A stretch of 64,000 nucleotides of DNA from Erythrobacter sp. (GCA_009993605.1 JAACTB010000007.1:682001-746000), one strand, 5' to 3'. Counted from the first letter of the stretch, positions 44,672 through 54,469 are shown. Made by a program: numbers and translations. The notes: generated by a model from the letters alone, not told the origin.

Positions 44672-47600
44672 ATGCAGCTCGGCAAGCTCAGGCTCAGCGG
44701 CTTCAAGAGCTTCGTCGAGCCTGCCACGCTGAGCATCGAGCCCGGGCTGACCGGCGTGGTCGGCCCCAATGGCTGCGGCAAGTCCAATCTCCTCGAAGCG
44801 ATCCGCTGGGTCATGGGCGAAAACTCGCCCAAGAGCATGCGGTCGGGCGGGATGGAGGACGTCATCTTCGCAGGCACCGCCACGCGCCCGCCGCGCGACT
44901 TCGCCGAAGTCGTGTTGTCGGGCACGCGCTCCGATGGTGACGAATTGGAGGTCATGCGCCGGATCGAGCGCGGGGCGGGCTCCGCCTATCGCCTGAACGG
45001 GCGGGACGTGCGCGCAAAGGATGTCGCGCTGATCTTCGCCGATGCCGCCACCGGCGCGCACAGCCCCGCCCTTGTCAGCCAGGGCAAGATCGCGCAAGTC
45101 ATCGCCGCCAAGCCGACCGAACGCCGCCAGATGCTGGAAGAGGCGGCGGGGATCGCGGGGCTCCACGTCCGGCGCCGCGACGCGGAAGCCAAACTCCGTC
45201 AGACCGAGGCCAATCTCGCTCGGCTCGAAGATCTGATGGCGGGGCTCGACAGCCAAATCGCCTCGCTCAAACGGCAGGCCCGCCAGGCCGAACGCTATGG
45301 CGAATTGTCCGAACAGATCCGCACTGCCGAAGCGCGCCTCGTCTTCGTGCGCTGGCGCGATGCGGCCCGTGCGGCGGCCGAAGCGAAGCGCGCGGCGAAG
45401 AGCGCCGATGCGACAGTGGTGGATGCGCAGGCGGAGGCCGACGCGGCGCGGAAGGCGCAGCGTGCGGCGGCAGAGGCGCTTTCTGCGGCGCGCGAGGAAC
45501 TGGCCGACCGGCGCGACGACGCGAGCGCCCATGGCCACCGGATGGCCGCGCTCACCAGCCAACTCGAAACCGCCGAACAGCGGCTCGCCGACCTCGACCG
45601 GCAGAGGGCCCGTCTGGAAGAGGATCGGGGCGAGGCCGACCGCCTGACGCGCGACGCCGCCGAAGCGCTGGCGCGGCTCGAGAAGGAATTGGCTCAAAAC
45701 GAAAGGGCGCTGGCCGAGGACGAAAAGGAGCGCCCTGCCCTGGTCAAACGCGCGGAGGATGCGGAACGCGCCAGCCGCGCTGCCGAATTGGCGCTCGCCA
45801 ATGCGACGGCGGAGCTGGCGGGAGTGGAAGCGGAATGGCGCGTGGTCGAAGCGGAGATCGCGCAGGCCCGCGCGCGGCTCGACCGGATCGAGGCCGAGAT
45901 TCGCCGCATGGCCGAACAACGCGCCGCACTTTCTGGCCGCGATGGAGCGAGCGAGGTCGAAGACGCGCGCAACGCCGCCGAAGCCGCTGCAACGCGGTTG
46001 CAATCGGCGCGCACTGCCCTCGAAACGATGCGGGAAAAGAAGTCCGCGCTCCAGTCAGCGCGAGACGAGGCCGCAAGCGCCCTGTCTCAGGCACGCGCCG
46101 AATTGACCGGGGTCGAGCGCGAATGGCAGGCGCTGACTCGCGACCGCGAGGCGCGACAGCGTGCGGCGGCGAAGCGGTCCGGTCGCGGTCCGGCGATCGA
46201 TGCGGTCCGCGCCGAGCCCGGTTACGAACGAGCGCTCGCCGCCGCACTGGGACGAGACGCCAAGGCCCTGCTCGGACCGCCCGATGGGGAGGAAGGACGC
46301 TACTGGACCGGGGGCGAGCCCCCTCGCCGCCTCGAAAATTCGCTGCTCGACCATGTCGCCGATTGCCCGACCGAACTCGCCGCGCGGCTGGCGCTGGTGC
46401 ATGTCGTGAAGAGCGACGATGGCCGAGGGCTCGAACCGGGCGAATGGCTGGTCACGATAGCGGGCCATTTGCGGCGCTGGGACGGGCTGGTCGCGCGCGG
46501 CGAAGGCGCGGCGGATGCCGCCCGGCTCGAAGCGGAGAACCGGTTTCGCGAGCTCGATGCCGCGCTCCCGCCGCTGCGAGAGGCTGTCGACCAGGCCGAA
46601 CACGACGAGGCGGCGACCCGCGAGGAGCTGGCGCAGCTCCAACGGGATCTGGTCGCAGCCGAGCGCACTTTGGCCGAAGCGGCAGACGAGGAACGCGGTG
46701 CCCTGCGCGCGCTCGATCAGGCGGAGGCAGCGCGCGAGCGGATCGCGGCGCGGTTGGCCGAACTCGCCACCGCCGAAGCCGAACAGGCCGAACGCCTCGC
46801 CATCGCGCGCGCCGATCTCGCCGAAGCCGAAGCGAAACGCAGCGCCCTGGCCGATCCGGCGGCGGGCCGGACCCGGCGCGACACCGCGCGCGATTCCAAC
46901 GAAGCGGCGCGCACCGCGATGCAGGCCAGTGCCGCGCAATTGGCCGCACACGATCAGGCGCTGGCCGTGGCGCGCGAGCGGACGGCGGGCCAGCGATCCG
47001 ACATGGCGGGCTGGCAGGCGCGCTCGGGCGATGCGGCACGGCGCCTCTCCGACATGGCACGGCGACTGGAGGAGATCGGCGAGGAGCGTGCGGTCATCGC
47101 TGCCAAGCCCGAGGGTTTGCTGCGCGAGATCGAACAGGGCGATGCGGTGCGCGCGCGGCTTTCCGAAGAGCTTGCCAAGGCGGAAGCTGCGCTGTCGCAT
47201 GCGCAAGCGGCCAGCGAACAGGCCGACCGCGCCTTTTCTGCCACAAACGAAGCGCTCGCCGCCGCGCGCGAGACCCGCGCCGGGCTTTCCGCGCGCGCTG
47301 AGAATCAGGAATTGCGCCGCGTGGAGATGGGCCGCGTTTCGGGCGAACGCTTCCAATGCCCGCCCCCGCTTCTGCCCGAACGGTTTGCCTTCGCCGAAGA
47401 CTCCCTGCGCTCCGCCGAACTCGAGAGCAAGGAGATGGACCGCCTCACCGCCAGCCGCGAGCGGATCGGGCCGGTCAATCTCGTCGCCGCCGACGAACTC
47501 GCCCGGATCGAGAGCCAGCACGGCGCCAATGCCGAGGAACAGGCCGAACTCGCCGAAGCCGTCGCACGTCTGCGCGGCTCGATCGGCAGCCTCAACCGCG

Positions 47601-48115
47601 AAGGGCGCGAACGGTTGAGAGCCGCGTTCGAGGAAGTGAACGGCCATTTTCAGCGCCTGTTCGCGCGCCTGTTCGATGCCGGCGAGGCGCCGGGTGCCGC
47701 AGGAGGCCAGGCCCATCTCGCCCTGATCGACAGCGACGACGTGCTGGAGGCGGGCCTCGAAATCTTTGCCCAGCCGCCGGGCAAGCGTCTCCAGTCGCTC
47801 ACCTTGCTGTCGGGGGGCGAACAGGCGCTGACGGCTGTGGCGCTGATCTTCGCCCTGTTCCTCACCAATCCGGCGCCGATCTGCGTGCTGGACGAGGTGG
47901 ATGCGCCGTTGGACGATGCGAATATCGATCGCTTCTGCGACCTCCTCGACGCGATGGTGCGCGAAACCGACACGCGCTATCTGATCGTCACGCACAACGC
48001 CGTGACGATGAGCCGGATGCACAGACTGTTCGGCGTGACCATGATCGAAAAGGGTGTCAGCCGCCTCGTCAGCGTCGATCTGGGGGGCGCGGAAGACCTG
48101 CTGGCGGCAGAATAA
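44672..48115 (+). CDS. smc: chromosome segregation ATPase SMC
   Basis: 1147-residue SMC: Walker A GPNGCGKSN at about 31-39, a long coiled coil rich in Ala, Glu, Arg and Gln (about 165-480), a hinge near 490-620 (low coil propensity), a second coil to about 940, then the ABC signature LLSGGEQALT at about 1046 and Walker B CVLDEVDAPLDDAN near 1070. It condenses and organises the chromosome with ScpA/ScpB, not encoded here. The gene follows the DsbA-like lipoprotein by 9 bp. Confidence 0.97.
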   Translation: MQLGKLRLSGFKSFVEPATLSIEPGLTGVVGPNGCGKSNLLEAIRWVMGENSPKSMRSGGMEDVIFAGTATRPPRDFAEVVLSGTRSDGDELEVMRRIERGAGSAYRLNGRDVRAKDVALIFADAATGAHSPALVSQGKIAQVIAAKPTERRQMLEEAAGIAGLHVRRRDAEAKLRQTEANLARLEDLMAGLDSQIASLKRQARQAERYGELSEQIRTAEARLVFVRWRDAARAAAEAKRAAKSADATVVDAQAEADAARKAQRAAAEALSAAREELADRRDDASAHGHRMAALTSQLETAEQRLADLDRQRARLEEDRGEADRLTRDAAEALARLEKELAQNERALAEDEKERPALVKRAEDAERASRAAELALANATAELAGVEAEWRVVEAEIAQARARLDRIEAEIRRMAEQRAALSGRDGASEVEDARNAAEAAATRLQSARTALETMREKKSALQSARDEAASALSQARAELTGVEREWQALTRDREARQRAAAKRSGRGPAIDAVRAEPGYERALAAALGRDAKALLGPPDGEEGRYWTGGEPPRRLENSLLDHVADCPTELAARLALVHVVKSDDGRGLEPGEWLVTIAGHLRRWDGLVARGEGAADAARLEAENRFRELDAALPPLREAVDQAEHDEAATREELAQLQRDLVAAERTLAEAADEERGALRALDQAEAARERIAARLAELATAEAEQAERLAIARADLAEAEAKRSALADPAAGRTRRDTARDSNEAARTAMQASAAQLAAHDQALAVARERTAGQRSDMAGWQARSGDAARRLSDMARRLEEIGEERAVIAAKPEGLLREIEQGDAVRARLSEELAKAEAALSHAQAASEQADRAFSATNEALAAARETRAGLSARAENQELRRVEMGRVSGERFQCPPPLLPERFAFAEDSLRSAELESKEMDRLTASRERIGPVNLVAADELARIESQHGANAEEQAELAEAVARLRGSIGSLNREGRERLRAAFEEVNGHFQRLFARLFDAGEAPGAAGGQAHLALIDSDDVLEAGLEIFAQPPGKRLQSLTLLSGGEQALTAVALIFALFLTNPAPICVLDEVDAPLDDANIDRFCDLLDAMVRETDTRYLIVTHNAVTMSRMHRLFGVTMIEKGVSRLVSVDLGGAEDLLAAE

Positions 48116-48255
48116 GCCGTATTCGGACTCTTCGACTAATCGCAGGACTCGCCCCACCCGCCCCCTTCTGCCCTATTTTCGACACGATCGTTCATCCCGG
48201 CGACAGGCCGCGATGGCACCCGGCCGCTCTCTTTTGGGCGCGGCCAATTGGCGCG

Positions 48256-48270
48256 CCTCGTATTTCGAGG
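48256..48270 (+). promoter_or_regulatory. short hairpin over the ribosome-binding site of the OmpA-family gene
   Basis: CCTCG (48256-48260) pairs with CGAGG (48266-48270) across a TATTT loop. The right arm overlaps the Shine-Dalgarno GAGGAG (48267-48272), six bases before the ATG at 48279. It might tune translation; the stem is only 5 bp, so chance is possible. Confidence 0.35.
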
Positions 48271-48278
48271 AGACGGAA

Positions 48279-49130
48279 ATGACGAAATTCACCACCGCGC
48301 CGCGTGCGCTCGCTTTCGCCGCCGCTATCGCCCTACCCCTTGGTGGCGGGCTGTCAGCGCAGGACCAGGCCGCAACCGTCGACGTCTATGGCGAGGCGCT
48401 GGTCGCCGGGCCGGATGTCGATGGCATCATCTCCGCGCGCCGCGACAACCGCATCCAGATCACCGCCGAAGACGGCACCAGCACCGTGGTGACGATCGAT
48501 CAGGATACGGAGGTCAAGGGCAAGGGCGGTTTCCTGGGGCTCGGCAACAAGACGCTCGCCGCCGACGCGCTGATCAACGGCCTGCCGGTGAGCGTGGAAA
48601 CGCTTCAGACCGCGAACGGCGATCTGGTCGCCAGCGCAATCGACTTCCGTAACAAGGATCTCGAATTCGCCTCGATGATCCGCCAGGGCACCGCCCAGGG
48701 CTTCGCCGAGCAGACTGCCGCCACCGATGCGCTGCGCAACCGGGTCGCCGATATCGACCAGTATAACGTCAAGGGCACGACGAACGTGTTCTTCGATACC
48801 GGGGAAGCCAAGCTGTCCGGTCAGGCGCAGGCCGATCTGTGCGCCGCCGCCGCGCAGGCCGACGGGACCGACAATGCGCTCCTGCTCGTCGTCGGATACA
48901 CCGATTCGACCGGCGACTATGATTTCAACCAGCAATTGAGCGAGAAGCGCGCTTCGCGGGTCGTGAATTACCTGCAGCAGCAATGCGGCTGGAAGCCCTA
49001 TCGCATGTTGACGCCGACCGGCATGGCCGAGGCCGATCCCTTGGCCGACAATTACACCGAACAGGGCAAGGCGCAGAACCGCCGCGTGGCGGTGAACGTC
49101 CTCGTCAGCAAGAGCGTCGACGGGCTGTAA
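48279..49130 (+). CDS. OmpA-family envelope protein with N-terminal OB-like (DUF5666-like) domain
   Basis: 283 residues: signal peptide ending LSAQ, then a beta-rich region (about 30-110) with GIISARRDNRIQIT and VVTIDQDTEVKGKG resembling DUF5666-type OB domains, then an OmpA C-terminal domain (about 165-280) with VVGYTDSTGDYDFNQQLSEKRAS and NRRVAVNVLV that should bind peptidoglycan. It begins with ATG after GAGGAG. It has its own terminator. The two-domain combination is uncommon in my recollection. Confidence 0.87.
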   Translation: MTKFTTAPRALAFAAAIALPLGGGLSAQDQAATVDVYGEALVAGPDVDGIISARRDNRIQITAEDGTSTVVTIDQDTEVKGKGGFLGLGNKTLAADALINGLPVSVETLQTANGDLVASAIDFRNKDLEFASMIRQGTAQGFAEQTAATDALRNRVADIDQYNVKGTTNVFFDTGEAKLSGQAQADLCAAAAQADGTDNALLLVVGYTDSTGDYDFNQQLSEKRASRVVNYLQQQCGWKPYRMLTPTGMAEADPLADNYTEQGKAQNRRVAVNVLVSKSVDGL

Positions 49131-49149
49131 TTGGTCGGAAACGAAGTGT

Positions 49150-49185
49150 CGGGGGTGGGAGCGATCCCGCCCCCGATTGCTTTTT
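49150..49185 (+). terminator. rho-independent terminator after the OmpA-family gene
   Basis: 11-bp stem with one G-T pair (49150-49160 with 49165-49175), GCGA tetraloop, then ATTGCTTTTT. A clear intrinsic terminator facing the converging merR gene. Confidence 0.88.
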
Positions 49186-49208
49186 CGGCCCGGTGTCCCG
49201 GTGCCTGA

Positions 49209-49598
49209 TCAGGCGGCCAGCGCGCGGCGCAGATCGTCGCGGATCGCCTTCAGGCGCGGCAGGATATCCGCCATCTCGGCACTTCGATCCTGTGTGACCG
49301 GACTGCCGGTGGGCATCGCCGCGCTCCGATCCTCGGGTTCCCGCAAAGCGGCCTCGGCGCCCTTCAGCGTATAGCCGTCGCGATTGACCAGCCGATCGAT
49401 CCGCTCGATCAGCGCGATGTCGGCGGGGCGGTAATAGCGGCGATTGCCGCTGCGCTTCAGCGGTTGCAGTTGGGGAAATTGCTGTTCCCAATAGCGCAGG
49501 ACGTGCTGCTTGATGCCAAGCGCGCGAGCGACTTCGCCGATGGTGCGCAGCGCCCCATCATCCTTGCCGTCATCGAATGTCGCGTCGAACTCGGCCAT
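49209..49598 (-). CDS. MerR family transcriptional regulator
   Basis: 129 residues: N-terminal MerR winged helix (TIGEVARALGIKQHVLRYWEQQF, about 19-41, and NRRYYRPADIALIERI), then a short helical tail without metal-binding cysteines. It belongs to the small MerR proteins that follow ihfA in alphaproteobacteria; no inducer known. It is 19 bp from ihfA and likely cotranscribed. Confidence 0.92.
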   Translation of the reverse strand: MAEFDATFDDGKDDGALRTIGEVARALGIKQHVLRYWEQQFPQLQPLKRSGNRRYYRPADIALIERIDRLVNRDGYTLKGAEAALREPEDRSAAMPTGSPVTQDRSAEMADILPRLKAIRDDLRRALAA

Positions 49599-49617
49599 CA
49601 GGCACTCCCCGTCGCAT

Positions 49618-49914
49618 TCACCCTTGGGCGATGCGGTCCTTCAAAAGCTGGCTCGCGCGGAAGGTCAGCACCCGGCGCGAGGTGATCGGCACTTCGACGC
49701 CCGTCTTGGGATTGCGGCCGACGCGTTCCTTCTTGTCGCGCAGCACGAAGCTGCCGAAGCCGGAGATCTTCACATTTTCCCCGTCGCTTAGCGCATCGCA
49801 CATCTTGGCCAGGATCGCTTCGACCATGTCCAGCGATTCCGCACGGCTCAGGCCCATCTTGCGATTGATGGTCTCTGCCAGATCGGCGCGTGTGAGCGTG
49901 CCCACAGAACGCAT
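49618..49914 (-). CDS. ihfA: integration host factor subunit alpha
   Basis: 98-residue DNA-bending HU/IHF protein. [21 protein letters not shown] is the N-terminal helix pair, [22 protein letters not shown] the beta arm with the intercalating Pro in the RNPKTG loop; [18 protein letters not shown] end as [13 protein letters not shown]. The alpha rather than beta form follows from the sequence and position after fabH. The 104-bp upstream gap is AT-rich with TTAAGTTAAGTT, a likely promoter. Confidence 0.95.
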   Translation of the reverse strand: MRSVGTLTRADLAETINRKMGLSRAESLDMVEAILAKMCDALSDGENVKISGFGSFVLRDKKERVGRNPKTGVEVPITSRRVLTFRASQLLKDRIAQG

Positions 49915-50018
49915 GTCGCTTCCTTTCGTAACAAGTGCGACCCTGTGTAACTTAACTTAAGTCTATAGAGTGCGGGCGCGCATGCTGCAACCGATGGGTC
50001 AGACCCGTCCCGAAATGG

Positions 50019-50984
50019 TCACATACGTGCCAGCGCGGCGCCCCAGGTGAAGCCGCCGCCCATCGCTTCGAACAGGACCAGATCGCCCTTCTTCACGCGC
50101 CCGTCGCGCACCGCCACGTCGAGTGCGAGCGGGACCGAAGCGGCGGAGGTGTTGGCGTGGCGATCGACGGTGACGACCACCTTTTCTTCCGCAAGGCCCA
50201 GCTTGCGCGCCGTCGCATCGAGGATGCGGGCATTGGCCTGGTGGGGCACCACCCAATCTACCTGATCGACCGTGATGCCGGCCTCTTCGATCGTTTCCCT
50301 CAGCACCTCGGCGAGGTTGACGACGGCATGGCGGAAAACTTCGCGCCCGCGCATACGCAATTTTCCGACCGTGCCCGTGGTCGACGGTCCGCCATCGACA
50401 TAGAGCAGTTCCTTGTGCTCGCCATCGGCGTGGAGCTTGCTGGCGAGGATGCCGGGGCCGTTTTCCGCCACGTCCTGCGCTTCCAAAACGACCGCGCCCG
50501 CCCCGTCGCCGAACAGGACGCAGGTGGTGCGGTCTTCCCAGTCGAGAATGCGGCTGAAGGTTTCCGCGCCGATGACCAGCGCCTTCGTCGCCATCCCGGT
50601 GCGCAGAAGCGAATCGGCGGTGGCGAGCGCGTAGAGGAAGCCTGAACAGACCGCCGCGACATCGAACGCGACGCCGCCCTTGCAGCCGAGCGCGTGCTGG
50701 ACCTGAGTGGCGGTGGCGGGAAAGGTGTGGTCGGGCGTTGCGGTGGCGAGGACGATCAGGCCGATCTCGCTCGCATCGACTCCCGCCGCCTCCAGCGCGC
50801 GGCGTGCGGCTTCGGTGGCGAGGCTGCTGGTGGTCTCGCCCGGTTCGGCGAGATAGCGCTGGCGGATACCGGTCCGCTCGACGATCCATTCGTCGGACGT
50901 GTCGACACGCTCCGCCAGATCGGCATTGGTGACGAGCTGGCGCGGGAGGGCCGAGCCGGTACCGGTCAGGACCGCGCGAATCAC
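50019..50984 (-). CDS. fabH: beta-ketoacyl-ACP synthase III
   Basis: Starts fatty-acid elongation by condensing acetyl-CoA (or similar) with malonyl-ACP. The 321-residue protein has the catalytic Cys in [11 protein letters not shown], His in VPHQANARI and Asn in [11 protein letters not shown], plus the RTGIRQRY start. GTG at 50984 overlaps the plsX stop by 4 bp (GTGA), so the pair is coupled. Confidence 0.97.
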   Translation of the reverse strand: MIRAVLTGTGSALPRQLVTNADLAERVDTSDEWIVERTGIRQRYLAEPGETTSSLATEAARRALEAAGVDASEIGLIVLATATPDHTFPATATQVQHALGCKGGVAFDVAAVCSGFLYALATADSLLRTGMATKALVIGAETFSRILDWEDRTTCVLFGDGAGAVVLEAQDVAENGPGILASKLHADGEHKELLYVDGGPSTTGTVGKLRMRGREVFRHAVVNLAEVLRETIEEAGITVDQVDWVVPHQANARILDATARKLGLAEEKVVVTVDRHANTSAASVPLALDVAVRDGRVKKGDLVLFEAMGGGFTWGAALARM

Positions 50985-52030
50985 TTCGCGTTTCCGGTCG
51001 CCGCGAAGCCGGTGTCCGACACTTCGCCCAGATCGTGAGCGATGCGGTTGACGATATCGTCTTCGAGCAGGCGCGCGGCGACCTTGACCGCATTGGCCAC
51101 GCCCTTGGCGTTGGCGCTGCCATGGCTTTTCACGACCACGCCGTTGAGGCCAAGGAAAACCGCACCATTATGGTTGTTGGGGTCGAGATGGTGCTTGAGC
51201 AGCTCGGTCGCGGGCCGCGAGACGAGGAAGCCGACCTTGGAGCGGATCGAGGAGCTGAAGGCCTGCTTCAAAAGATCGGTGACGAAGCGGGCCGCGCCTT
51301 CGATCGCTTTGAGAGCGATATTGCCCGAAAACCCGTCGCACACCACCACGTCGCACTGACCGCGATTGATCTTGTCGGCCTCGACGAAGCCTTCGAAATC
51401 CATCGCCAGCCCGGTCGCCGCGCGCAGGCGGTTGGCGGCTTCCTGGATATCCTCGGTGCCCTTGGTTTCTTCGGTGCCGATATTGAGCAAGCGCACGCGC
51501 GGACGTTCGCGCCCGGTGACGATGCGCGAATAGGCCGCGCCCATGATCGCGAACTGGACGAGATTGCGCGCGTCGCATTCGCGATTGGCGCCGAGGTCGA
51601 GCATGATGACGTCGTCATCGCCCAGTGTCGGAAGAAGGGCGGCCAGCGCGGGCCGGTCGAGCCCGGGCATGGTGCGCAGGGCCAATTTGCTCATCGCCAT
51701 CAGAGCGCCGGTGTTGCCCGCGCTGACGGCGGCACCCGCCTCGCCCCGCTTCACCGCATCGACGGCGAGGCCCATGCTGGTCGTGCGAGCGCGGCGCAAT
51801 GCTCTCGACGGTTTCTCGTCGCCCCCGACCACATCCTCGCAATGGAGGATTTCGGACGCGCCGCGCATGTTCGGGTGGCTTTCCAGCGCGGCTTCGATCC
51901 GCGCCTGGTCACCCACCAGCAGGAATTTGAAAGTGTCGTGGTCGCGGCGCGCCAAAGCGGCGCCTTCGACCATGACGCGCACGCCATCATCGCCGCCCAT
52001 CGCGTCAACTGCGATACGCGGCAAGGTCAT
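50981..52030 (-). CDS. plsX: phosphate acyltransferase PlsX
   Basis: Makes acyl-phosphate from acyl-ACP for PlsY (3185-3781). The 349-residue protein opens [43 protein letters not shown] and [12 protein letters not shown] are the other family blocks. It is coupled to fabH downstream and follows rpmF by 22 bp; rpmF-plsX-fabH is the widely conserved order. Confidence 0.97.
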   Translation of the reverse strand: MTLPRIAVDAMGGDDGVRVMVEGAALARRDHDTFKFLLVGDQARIEAALESHPNMRGASEILHCEDVVGGDEKPSRALRRARTTSMGLAVDAVKRGEAGAAVSAGNTGALMAMSKLALRTMPGLDRPALAALLPTLGDDDVIMLDLGANRECDARNLVQFAIMGAAYSRIVTGRERPRVRLLNIGTEETKGTEDIQEAANRLRAATGLAMDFEGFVEADKINRGQCDVVVCDGFSGNIALKAIEGAARFVTDLLKQAFSSSIRSKVGFLVSRPATELLKHHLDPNNHNGAVFLGLNGVVVKSHGSANAKGVANAVKVAARLLEDDIVNRIAHDLGEVSDTGFAATGNAK

Positions 52031-52052
52031 GGCATACTCCGGTCAGCTACGG

Positions 52053-52232
52053 TCAGAGACCGACGGCGATGACTTCGCGGCCGTTATAAAATCCGCAATG
52101 CGGGCACAGATTGTGCGGGCGCTTCAATTCGCCGCAGTTCGAGCATTCGTGATGTGCTTCGACCTTGAGCGAATCGTGCGAACGGCGATTGCCGCGGCGG
52201 TGGGGCGATACTTTTCTTTTGGGGACGGCCAT
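52053..52232 (-). CDS. rpmF: 50S ribosomal protein L32
   Basis: 59 residues, too short for most automatic length cut-offs: [20 protein letters not shown] at the start, then a zinc ribbon with C30-x2-C33 and C43-x2-C46, ending [10 protein letters not shown]. Structural protein of the large subunit. ATG at 52232; a TTGCAA / CTATAG pair about 120 to 145 bp upstream is a possible promoter for the rpmF-plsX-fabH transcript. Confidence 0.96.
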   Translation of the reverse strand: MAVPKRKVSPHRRGNRRSHDSLKVEAHHECSNCGELKRPHNLCPHCGFYNGREVIAVGL

Positions 52233-52348
52233 GGCGGCACCTGTTCCTCAATCAATTCGAATGGTTGATGGCCGCCCTAGGGGAAGGTCCGGGACCGCAC
52301 AAGTGTGCGGCAGACCGAAATTTCCGACCCGTGACGGTGAAGGCGGGC

Positions 52349-52376
52349 GCTATAGCGATATTTTGCCGCGTTGCAA
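52349..52376 (-). promoter_or_regulatory. possible promoter of the rpmF-plsX-fabH operon
   Basis: On minus, TTGCAA (52376-52371) and TATAGC (52354-52349) are 16 bp apart, about 117 bp before the rpmF start, in a 198-bp gap that otherwise holds no gene. Weak match to a sigma70 site; unproven. Confidence 0.35.
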
Positions 52377-52430
52377 GCGCGCCCGTCGCCCCCTAGCACG
52401 GCGGCGCATTCAAACCGGGAAATTCGTCTT

Positions 52431-52829
52431 ATGGAAATCGTCCTGCCGATCACGCTCACTTCCGCTGCGGCGGCGGCCCTGATCAATATCTGGCTCGCCC
52501 TGAGGGTCGGCCAGCTGCGCCTTGCGACCAAGACCGTTCATGGCGACGATGCGGGCGGTCCGCTGTCCCGGAGGATGCGCGCCCAGCTCAATTTCGTCGA
52601 GAACACCGCGTTCGTGCTGATCCTGATCGCGGCGATCGAACTGGCGGGCAATGGCGGCCTCTGGCTGTCGATCACGGCGGGCGTCTACATGCTGGCGCGC
52701 GTGGCGCACGGGATCGGGATGGACGGCGAAGGCCCCACCCTGCCGCGCAAGATCGGCGTGATCGTCACTTTGGTGACGCAATTGTTCCTGGCGGGTTACG
52801 CGGTGGGAATCACCTTGGCCGTGATCTGA
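52431..52829 (+). CDS. MAPEG family membrane protein (short form)
   Basis: 132 residues, four transmembrane helices: about 6-26, then RRMRAQLNFVENTAFVLILIAAIELAG with the MAPEG Asn-x2-Glu pattern, and two more. It resembles YecN-type MAPEG proteins. The function in bacteria is uncertain, possibly glutathione-dependent detoxification. It is divergent from rpmF and convergent with the MBL gene, 5 bp between stops. Confidence 0.87.
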   Translation: MEIVLPITLTSAAAAALINIWLALRVGQLRLATKTVHGDDAGGPLSRRMRAQLNFVENTAFVLILIAAIELAGNGGLWLSITAGVYMLARVAHGIGMDGEGPTLPRKIGVIVTLVTQLFLAGYAVGITLAVI

Positions 52830-52834
52830 TCTGG

Positions 52835-53515
52835 TCAGGTCAGCGCCGCATCGCTGACGAAGGCGTTGGTCTTGCGCTCCTGCCCGAACGTGCTGGTGGG
52901 CCCGTGTCCGGGGATGAACGTCACATCGTCGCCCAGCGGCCAGAGCTTGGTCACGATCGCATCGATCAGGTCCTGGTGGTTGCCCATCGGAAAATCGGTG
53001 CGTCCGATACTGCCCTGGAACAGCACGTCGCCGACGAGGGCGAACTTGCTTGGGCGGTGGTAGAAGATCACGTGGCCGGGCGTGTGGCCGGGGCAGTGGA
53101 AGACTTCCAGCTCGAGATCGCCGACTGTTACGGTCTCGCCCTCTTCCAGCCAGCGATCGGGCTCGAACGTCTGGCCGTGGACGCCGAAGCGCGCCCCGTC
53201 GTCGTCCAGGCGGGCGATCCAGAACCGGTCGGCCTCGTGCGGGCCTTCGATGGGGACACCCAGCTCCTTGGCGAGAATGCCGGCCTCTCCGCAATGATCG
53301 ATATGGCCGTGGGTAAGCAGGATCTTTTCCAGCTCCACTCCGGAATTCTTCAGCGCCGCCTTCACCTTGTCGAGATCCCCGCCGGGGTCGACCAGCGCGC
53401 CCTTATTGGTGGCGGTGCACCAGATCAGGGAGCAATTCTGTTGGAGCGGCGTGACGGGGATGATGCCCGCCTTCATCGGCGGACTCTGAGGCGGCGTAGT
53501 CTTCGGATCGGTCAT
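52835..53515 (-). CDS. MBL-fold hydrolase, glyoxalase II-like (YcbL type)
   Basis: 226 residues with a complete zinc centre: LTHGHIDHCGEAG (HxHxDH), HCPGHTPGHVIFY, FALVGDVLF with the bridging Asp, and FIPGHGPTST. The short, one-domain length is that of YcbL-like hydrolases acting on S-lactoylglutathione or similar thioesters. ATG at 53515; a second ATG 13 codons in (MKAGIIPVTP) is possible. It stands alone on minus. Confidence 0.93.
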   Translation of the reverse strand: MTDPKTTPPQSPPMKAGIIPVTPLQQNCSLIWCTATNKGALVDPGGDLDKVKAALKNSGVELEKILLTHGHIDHCGEAGILAKELGVPIEGPHEADRFWIARLDDDGARFGVHGQTFEPDRWLEEGETVTVGDLELEVFHCPGHTPGHVIFYHRPSKFALVGDVLFQGSIGRTDFPMGNHQDLIDAIVTKLWPLGDDVTFIPGHGPTSTFGQERKTNAFVSDAALT

Positions 53516-53581
53516 GCAAAGGAGATGGCGCAGCGCCCCCGGCATTGCAATGCCGCCGGTTTTATGCCGCCTGCGAGCAAC

Positions 53582-53866
53582 TCAACGCGACAGGCGACGC
53601 CGGTTCGATCGCACGGTCTTGCCGAAATGCGCCAGACTGCGCTGGGCCGCGACCGCCGGATCGAGGGTCGGCGTGGGGCTCACCATGGCCAGAGGCAGCA
53701 TCCACAAGGCGAAGATCTTCTCCGCGACCATCCGCTCGCTTTCTCGGTCCGCCACGGCGCCACCGCTTGCCAGCCGCAACGTGCGCAGGCCGATCACCGT
53801 CATCGCGTCGAAGGACAGGGACCAGGCGTCAAAAGCGATTCGCGGCCAGGAATTGCTGGAAGTCAT
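53582..53866 (-). CDS. conserved small hypothetical protein
   Basis: 94 residues, no signal or clear transmembrane helix. Pattern SWPRIAFDAWSLSFDAMTVIGLRTLRLASGG is amphipathic and helical, the C-terminus GKTVRSNRRRLSR strongly basic. I recall similar proteins across sphingomonads, unnamed; a phasin-like helical role is conceivable but unsupported. Confidence 0.65.
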   Translation of the reverse strand: MTSSNSWPRIAFDAWSLSFDAMTVIGLRTLRLASGGAVADRESERMVAEKIFALWMLPLAMVSPTPTLDPAVAAQRSLAHFGKTVRSNRRRLSR

Positions 53867-53978
53867 GTCGATCCCTTCAATGGTGAGCAGAATTAGGGGT
53901 GCCGTATCGGCACCACGCCACCGATCTATCGGGACGGACGAGGAGCGCCGCCAATCGGCAGCGCTCCCTTACAGGTAA

Positions 53979-54368
53979 TCAGCCGAGCCGGAAATCGACG
54001 ATCCTGCCGTCGCTGCGGAAGGTGCAGCCGAACTCGTCGCGGCGCGAGTCGCGCGAATCGGTCCGGCCGATCACGCGCACCGAATTGCGATCGATCTGCT
54101 CCACCCGGTCGATTGCGACCCGGCCATATTGCGAGGCCTGACGACCGCAGGCGTTGAAAGCCGCGCGTTCGAAATCGTTGCTATAATTCGTGCCGTAATT
54201 GTCCGGCCCGCGATACGGTTCGTAGCCGTAAGAGCCGCTGCGATAGGGATCGTCGCGATAGGTGTCGCCGCCCAGAATGCCGCCGAGACCGCCCAGCCCA
54301 CCATAGGCCGAACAGCCGCCCAGAAGCATGGTTGCGGCGGCGATGGCTGGGACGAGGGATGTTTTCAT
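53979..54368 (-). CDS. putative lipoprotein
   Basis: 129 residues: lipoprotein signal with lipobox LLGGC (lipidated Cys about 19), then a Gly/Tyr/Asp-rich low-complexity stretch (YGGLGGLGG, YRDDPYRSGSYGYEPYR) and a small folded end with two cysteines (FNACGRQASQYG and FGCTFRSDGRIVDFRL). No known family or function. Start ATG at 54368. Confidence 0.75.
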   Translation of the reverse strand: MKTSLVPAIAAATMLLGGCSAYGGLGGLGGILGGDTYRDDPYRSGSYGYEPYRGPDNYGTNYSNDFERAAFNACGRQASQYGRVAIDRVEQIDRNSVRVIGRTDSRDSRRDEFGCTFRSDGRIVDFRLG

Positions 54369-54469
54369 GGCGATACTCCTGCAAGATCAGAGAATTACGC
54401 GCCCACCACGCGGTCGATGCCTGTGTTACGAAAGGGGGCGCCGATGGTTCCTGCGGAGGCTCGCCAGCC

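Noticed and set aside
43916-48157. Two very long open frames on minus opposite the DsbA-like lipoprotein and smc genes (695 and 700 residues)
   Set aside because: They mirror recognised genes, have repetitive Arg/Gly/Ala-rich composition and no family motifs. High GC content removes stop codons from the antisense frames.
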